Assembly: GCA_045545175.1 (NCBI GenBank)
Contig: JAZQAK010000056.1
Coordinates: 1-6,311 of the forward strand
Length of the DNA: 6,311 bases
DNA from: RGIG6165 sp045545175
GTDB taxonomy: Bacteria > Bacillota > Clostridia > Oscillospirales > Feifaniaceae
Reading direction: 5' to 3'
Numbering within the stretch: position 1 is the stretch's first letter; the number at the start of each line of letters is the position of its first letter. The translations under genes and the position numbers were made by a program. Of the stretch, positions 1-4,800 are shown piece after piece. The notes beneath the pieces were generated by a model. It was not told where the DNA came from. It made no database searches and worked only from the letters and a program-made list of their open reading frames with translations.

Positions 1-27
1 TAATTTATTATTTTTTTATAATTTATC

Positions 28-56
28 TTTACAACGGTTTTCTTTTATGCTAATAT
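28..56 (+). promoter_or_regulatory. Sigma-70-type extended -10 promoter for the SGNH gene
   Basis: A -35-like TTTACA (28-33) is separated by 17 bases from TAATAT (51-56). The latter is preceded by TG one base upstream (48-49), giving an extended -10 element TGCTAATAT. An alternative -10, TATAAT at 54-59, overlaps it but leaves 20 bases to the same -35. The stretch 1-27 is almost pure A/T and could serve as an UP element. Transcription would begin near 63-65, giving a leader of about 30 bases before the ATG at 96. Inferred from consensus match and spacing only. Confidence 0.6.
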
Positions 57-82
57 AATAGCGTAAATAAAATTTGCCGGAC

Positions 83-87
83 AGGAG
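83..87 (+). promoter_or_regulatory. Ribosome binding site that decides the start of the SGNH gene
   Basis: AGGAG lies 8 bases before the ATG at 96, an ideal spacing. The longer possible start, GTG at 87-89, begins on the last base of this site and has no ribosome binding site of its own. The ATG is therefore the preferred start. Confidence 0.8.
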
Positions 88-95
88 TGTTACGT

Positions 96-818
96 ATGAA
101 TATTTTAGCTATAGGCAACAGTTTTTCACAGGACGCCACAAGATACTTACACCAGGTTGCAAAGTCTGCAGGTGTTTATCTTGAGGTATTCAATCTTGAA
201 ATCGGCGGCTGTCCCCTTTCAAAGCATTTCAGAAACATAAAGGCAGATGCAAAAGCATACGCTTTTGAATTCAACGGAATCAACACAGGCTTTCAGATGA
301 GAATCAGCGAGGCTGTTCTTTCCCGCGACTGGGACTACATAACAATTCAGCAGGTAAGCACACAGAGTCCGAAATACGAAACATACCAGCCCTACCTTAA
401 TTTCTGCGTAGACTACTTCAGAGAAAACTGCCCCAAGGCAAAGGTACTTCTCCAGCAGGTATGGTCATATGAAAACGGCGGTCCTCAGATAACAAACTGG
501 ACAAAGTACAATAACACAGACGAAATGTTCGCCGACACAAAGGCAAGCTACGACAAGGCACTTGCAGATTCAAAGGCTGACGGACTTATCCGTTCGGGTG
601 AGGTTATGCTTGAGCTTATGCATGGCGGTTTCAAGGTACACAGAGACGGCTTCCATGCATCTTTAGGTCTTGCAAGATACGCAATCGCACTTACATGGTT
701 TGCAACACTTACCGGCAGAGATGTAGATACAGTAACCTTTAAGGATTTTGACGAGCCTGTAACAGACCAAGAAATTGCGGCGGCAAAGGCGGCTGTAAAG
801 AAGGTTCTCGGCAAATAA
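96..818 (+). CDS. SGNH-hydrolase-like protein, DUF4886 type, cytoplasmic
   Basis: A complete 240-residue protein that I recognise as the DUF4886 branch of the SGNH/GDSL hydrolase superfamily. Members are presumed esterases or acylhydrolases; no substrate can be read from the sequence. Block I is at the N-terminus, ILAIGNSFSQD, with Ser9 in GNS taking the place of the GDS nucleophile. A Gly-Gly follows at 37-38 (EIGGCPLS), where the block II glycine is expected. The block III region reads DYITIQQVS (about 80-88) instead of a GxND motif. Near the C-terminus DGFHAS gives the Asp184-x-x-His187 pair of block V. The protein starts directly with the first beta strand, so there is no signal peptide or membrane segment and it should be cytoplasmic. 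The start is the ATG with AGGAG 8 bases upstream; an in-frame GTG three codons earlier is less likely. It has its own promoter, is followed within 10 bases by a strong terminator, and is probably monocistronic. Family assignment is fairly sure; activity is inferred. Confidence 0.85.
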   Translation: MNILAIGNSFSQDATRYLHQVAKSAGVYLEVFNLEIGGCPLSKHFRNIKADAKAYAFEFNGINTGFQMRISEAVLSRDWDYITIQQVSTQSPKYETYQPYLNFCVDYFRENCPKAKVLLQQVWSYENGGPQITNWTKYNNTDEMFADTKASYDKALADSKADGLIRSGEVMLELMHGGFKVHRDGFHASLGLARYAIALTWFATLTGRDVDTVTFKDFDEPVTDQEIAAAKAAVKKVLGK

Positions 819-824
819 ATACAC

Positions 825-853
825 AAAAAAGAACGGCAAAGCCGTTCTTTTTT
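825..853. terminator. Bidirectional intrinsic terminator between convergent genes
   Basis: A perfect 7-bp stem, GAACGGC (831-837) and GCCGTTC (841-847), closes an AAA loop. Six A (825-830) precede it and six T (848-853) follow it, and these can extend the pairing to 13 bp. In the plus direction it ends the SGNH gene, whose stop codon is at 816-818. In the minus direction the A-run becomes a U-tract, so it can also end the large metallophosphoesterase gene. Confidence 0.92.
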
Positions 854-861
854 ATATGCCT

Positions 862-887
862 GAGGCACCCTTTCGGGTGCCTCTTTT
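862..887 (+). terminator. Second hairpin terminator in tandem, GNRA-capped on the opposite strand
   Basis: A perfect 9-bp stem, GAGGCACCC (862-870) and GGGTGCCTC (875-883), closes a TTTC loop and is followed by TTTT (884-887). For plus-strand transcripts it is a back-up terminator just after the first. For minus-strand transcripts it lies 18 bases past the stop codon of the large gene, has no U-tract behind it, and carries a GAAA loop on a C-G closing pair. There it is more likely a 3'-end stabilising hairpin ahead of the true terminator at 825-853. Confidence 0.8.
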
Positions 888-901
888 CATTATACTTTTT
901 G

Positions 902-1810
902 TTAAGCTTCAACGTACTTATGGTATACGTTTGTCTTACCTTCGCTGTCGATTTCAACAACAGTACCGCCGTTCAAATCTTCGTGGTGGTAGTTACCTGT
1001 ACCTGTTTTAAGTGCATATGTGAGACGTACGCCCTCATAAAGAATAGATGAACAGTTATAGTGGTCATGTCCGCAGAGGTAGAGTTTTGTAGAGCCAAGG
1101 CTCTTAATAAGCTCGAATGCACCAAAGTCGGTGGGATGACAGCAAACATTCTCATAATTTACACCGAATGCTTCATAGCCGTCTCTCCAAGTGCCTGTAG
1201 AGGAATCATATGCTGCATTATAAGCTTCTTCGAATGCCTTAATCGGAATATGTGCAATAATCGAGGATTCGTTACAGCCTCTCTTCTGAAGTGCCTTTAT
1301 CTGCTTTTCATACCATGCGAGCTGGTCTTCGGTAAGTGCACCCCAGGACTCTGTGCCGTTATAATCCATTTTGTTATGAGTATCCATCATAACAAGTGCG
1401 TGAACAGGCTCACCGTTCTGCTGTATTTCAATTACAAAGTTGCCGTTACCGAGTTCTTCGGGACCTTCGTTATAAATGAAGTTGTCATATGTTTTATATT
1501 CATCAACAACATTCTGTACGATTGTCGCTCCGCTTTCATTATCATGGTTACCCCACACTACTGTCCAAGGAATACCGTAAGCGTCGATAAGGTCAGCAAA
1601 GTTTGTGTATGCAACATCGCAATAGCCTGCAACAGAAATGTCACCGCTTACTGTAATGAGGTCGGGATTTGATTCAGTTACAAGTGTCTGAATTGTGTTT
1701 CTGAGAACAGTTGCTTCTTCGCCCTGCCATTCGGAATCCGACATCTGGGGGTCTGTAATATTAAGTATTACAAAGTCCTCATTTTGATCCTTCTGAAGAG
1801 TAAGCGTTAC
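902..1810 (-). other. Metallophosphoesterase domain (PAP29/Dcr2-like) of the large protein
   Basis: Residues 1496-1797 carry the metal-site motifs of calcineurin-like phosphoesterases in order: TDPQ (Asp1515, Gln1517, where D-x-H is usual), SGDIS (Asp1552), WGNHDNES (Asn1583, His1584, Asp1585), AHIP (His1682) and CGHDHYN (His1743, His1745). The PAP29/Dcr2 branch is suggested by IPW...GNHD-x-ES, the stretch WGALTEDQLAWYEKQI just after a substrate-loop Asp/His (DTHNK), HIP, GHDH-x-N and a late G-x-G-x-Y-H (1765-1770). The length of about 300 residues is normal for the family, and all metal positions except the D-x-H histidine match. It should bind two metal ions and cleave a phosphate ester. 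The domain ends the protein with no anchor after it. Confidence 0.9.
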
Positions 1811-4800
1811 AATTTCTTCCTCTTCTTCCTCGGGTCTTATTACCGTTCCTTCTTCTTTGCCGCATGCTGCCAAAATCTTATTGATATAAACCACCTGGTC
1901 ATTTGTACAGCCTGCGTAGCCGCCGTCACGGACCGCTTCAGCAACCTCGCAGATGCTTCTTTCAATAGGATATCCGTAATAGGTTACGCCGTCAACAATT
2001 GTATAAGGACGTGCAACAAGTGTTGTCTGGTAATGTGCTTCGGGAATATTATAAGCAACTACGGTGATGAATGTATTCATATCATCTGTACCGAACACTT
2101 TATTTGTACCGTCGGTATCCTTGTTATATCCTTTAACCTTAGTTACATCTGTATCAAGATAGAAGTCATAGGGGTTTATGCCCTTTTCTTCAAGCTTATC
2201 GTATCTTGTGAAGATCCAACCAACCTGAGAAGCGTTTTCATAAACACTTGTTGTGATATAAGATCTGAATCTCATACCGATAGGATCGTCTGTTCTGATA
2301 GCGTTTACATTTTCAGAAACAGGAGCGTTAGGATCAAGGTCAGATTCCTTCCAAATCATGAAGAATCTTGTGTCGCCACCGATAATAATATTACCTTCAA
2401 GCATATTTGTGCCTGCCTTATCATAAGCAAGACCAACCAAATCCATACCGCCGAGAGGTGTTCTTATATTAGAGATTAGCTCCTCAACGGTAATGCCGCT
2501 TGTGGATACATTTGAAAGAACTACATCCTTTGCAACGGGGTTATTATTTGCTCTGAGTGTAACCTCTGCTGTGAAAGGTTTGAAGTAGAGCATGATATCG
2601 TCGTATGCAATAGTGGACTTTGAAGAAAGTACGTCATAGAAGAGGTACATCTGAACAGAGCCGAGACCATATTCGCTGTTTTCTGCTGTAGACCAGGTTA
2701 CAGAGAACTCATTCCATTCGCCTGCCGTAAAGTCAGTAAACTGATAGTTATAACCGCCCGAAAGACCGCCGTCACCGTTATAGAGGTTAGGTCTTACTTC
2801 AAAGATTGCGTTCTGAATATCTGTGCCGTACTTAACTTTACCTGTGATTGTATATGTACCTGCTGTCTGATACTGGTACTGTGAAGCACCTGAACCCATA
2901 GCGTACATAGAAAGGTTTGTAAGCTGCTGGGACGCACCGTACTCCTTATTTAATGTAGGAGCTTCAAAGTATGTATTGCCGTTTTCGGTTTTTGCATACT
3001 CTGCAGGAATCCACATGGAGCTTGCGTCAAGTGCAATACCGAGTTCAGATGTTGTAAACTGAAGTCCCATTATACCGCCAAAGTTATAATCGGGATTGAT
3101 TGTTGCACCGAGAGCTGTTGCTGCAGGCCATCTGTTAACCTTTTCAGTTGCAAAGGTACCTTCAAAGTCTGCTCTCTGAATAAGCATACCCTTTTCGGCA
3201 TCCACCCAGTTATTAGATTCCCAAGTGATGAAGAATGTTGTATCTGCATCGAGAACTACTGTATCGGAAAGTGCGTACTTCTTAGAGCCGTCTTCACTTG
3301 TGATACCTGTAGCAAGCATTGTTGTATCTTCTGTATTAACAAGTGCGATAAGGTCGGAAACGAGAATACCCTTGGAGGAAACTTCTACAGTTGTTTCATT
3401 TACTTCAAGGTTTGTGCCGGGGTTCAATGTTACGTTAACGGTAGAGGGCTTATAGTAAACCTTAACGTCATCGTAGCAGATATAAGCACCGCTTACAGCA
3501 GAAGATTCATTTGTCTGTGCATAGAAAATCACATGACCGAGAGATTCGCCTTCAGATACGTCATAATCCGAAAGGTCAACCTGATATGTTACTGTTGTCC
3601 AGCCTGAAGAATCGGGACGTTCTGTGGAATAAATTCTGATATTCTGTTTAACTGTTGCATGATCCTTAACAGTCTGAGGGTCAATAAAGAGGTTATTTAC
3701 TGTGATATCACCTACAGTTTTAATCTTGTATGTGATAGTAAACACACCTGCTGTATCTGCCCAGTTTGCCCAGTCATCGACAAATGTGGAGTAAATAGAC
3801 CAGCTATTATATGTGCTGTCATGAGGTTCGGTATAGTATCTGTTACCGTTTGCTTCAGAAACGATAAGAGGAGAATTGGCAGGAGTCCAGTTAGAACCGC
3901 CGATATCCTCTGTGCCCCACATGAAGTAGCACTTTTCAAAGCACTTCCAGTCGGGGTTAGTAACAGCACCTGCTGCACGAACGTCTGCCCATCTTGTCTG
4001 AGGAGCGGAAGAAAGTGTTCCGTCCCAGTTTACATTGAAGAGAAGTGTGCCGTAGCCTTCGTCGTACCAGGGGGTATCGTCAACTACGATATCGCCGCCC
4101 CAGATGAGGTAGATTTCGGTAACTTCTGAAGGCTTTACAATATAATCTGCGCCGAGAAGCTCGCCGTTTGCTGTGAGAGATGCACCGAGAAGATATTTTG
4201 TGGAAGCAGAGGTATCTACCTGTGCTATAACATTGCCTATCTTATCACCGTCTACAGCATCGACACTGACAACTGTGTCCGAAACATTTGCATTGCCGTT
4301 AGCTCTTACGGTAACGTCTGCCTTTGTGTTCTTATAATAAACACTTATATTATCAAACATGAACTTGCCTTCAGCAGCTGCCTTACTTGAAATCATTCTC
4401 AAGTAGTCTGAAGCATAGCTGTCGTTTGAAATATAGTTTGTATCATTAAGGTCTTCAACAACGTAGGTTATTCTTGTCCACGTGCTGTCAACTTCAGTTC
4501 TTTCAAGAGTACCGGAGGTATAACCGGAATGTGCATAGAAAGCAGAATCACTTGCAGTATTATAATCAAACACAAATGTATACTGACCTGCACCTACATA
4601 TGAGTTTCTGAAATAGAGAGACATTGCGGTGGATGTAGTTGCCGTCAAAGAACCGTCTGTCAGCGAAGCAGTACCTGCGTCCTTAAGACCGATTCTGAAT
4701 CCTTTTGAAGCGTAAGCAGGGTTTACTCTACCGACACCGGATACTGCAACACCTGCTGTAGCAGAGCCGTCAAGTCTTCCGCTTGTAATGGAAGAAATAT

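Noticed and set aside
87..95. GTG at 87 as start of the SGNH gene
   Set aside because: The codon overlaps the AGGAG site at 83-87 and has no site of its own. The ATG at 96 has ideal spacing and begins right at the conserved first strand.
548..960. Minus-strand open frames across the 3' end of the SGNH gene and the terminators
   Set aside because: They run through both terminator hairpins and opposite conserved SGNH sequence (including the D-x-x-H block), and have low-complexity composition. Not genes.
1814..1831. Purine tract (GAGGAAGAAGAGGAAGAA on the minus strand) as an internal ribosome binding site for a separate phosphoesterase
   Set aside because: No ATG, GTG or TTG follows at a usable distance in frame; the next codons are ATT GTA ACG CTT. 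The first in-frame ATG (residue 1518) lies inside the first metal motif.
1061..2479. Long open frames on the plus strand (1061-1672 and 1784-2479) opposite the phosphoesterase and unknown domain
   Set aside because: They are antisense to a clearly conserved coding frame, have odd Cys/Ile/Val-rich composition and show no recognisable domain. I saw no good ribosome binding site. They are shadows of the minus-strand gene.
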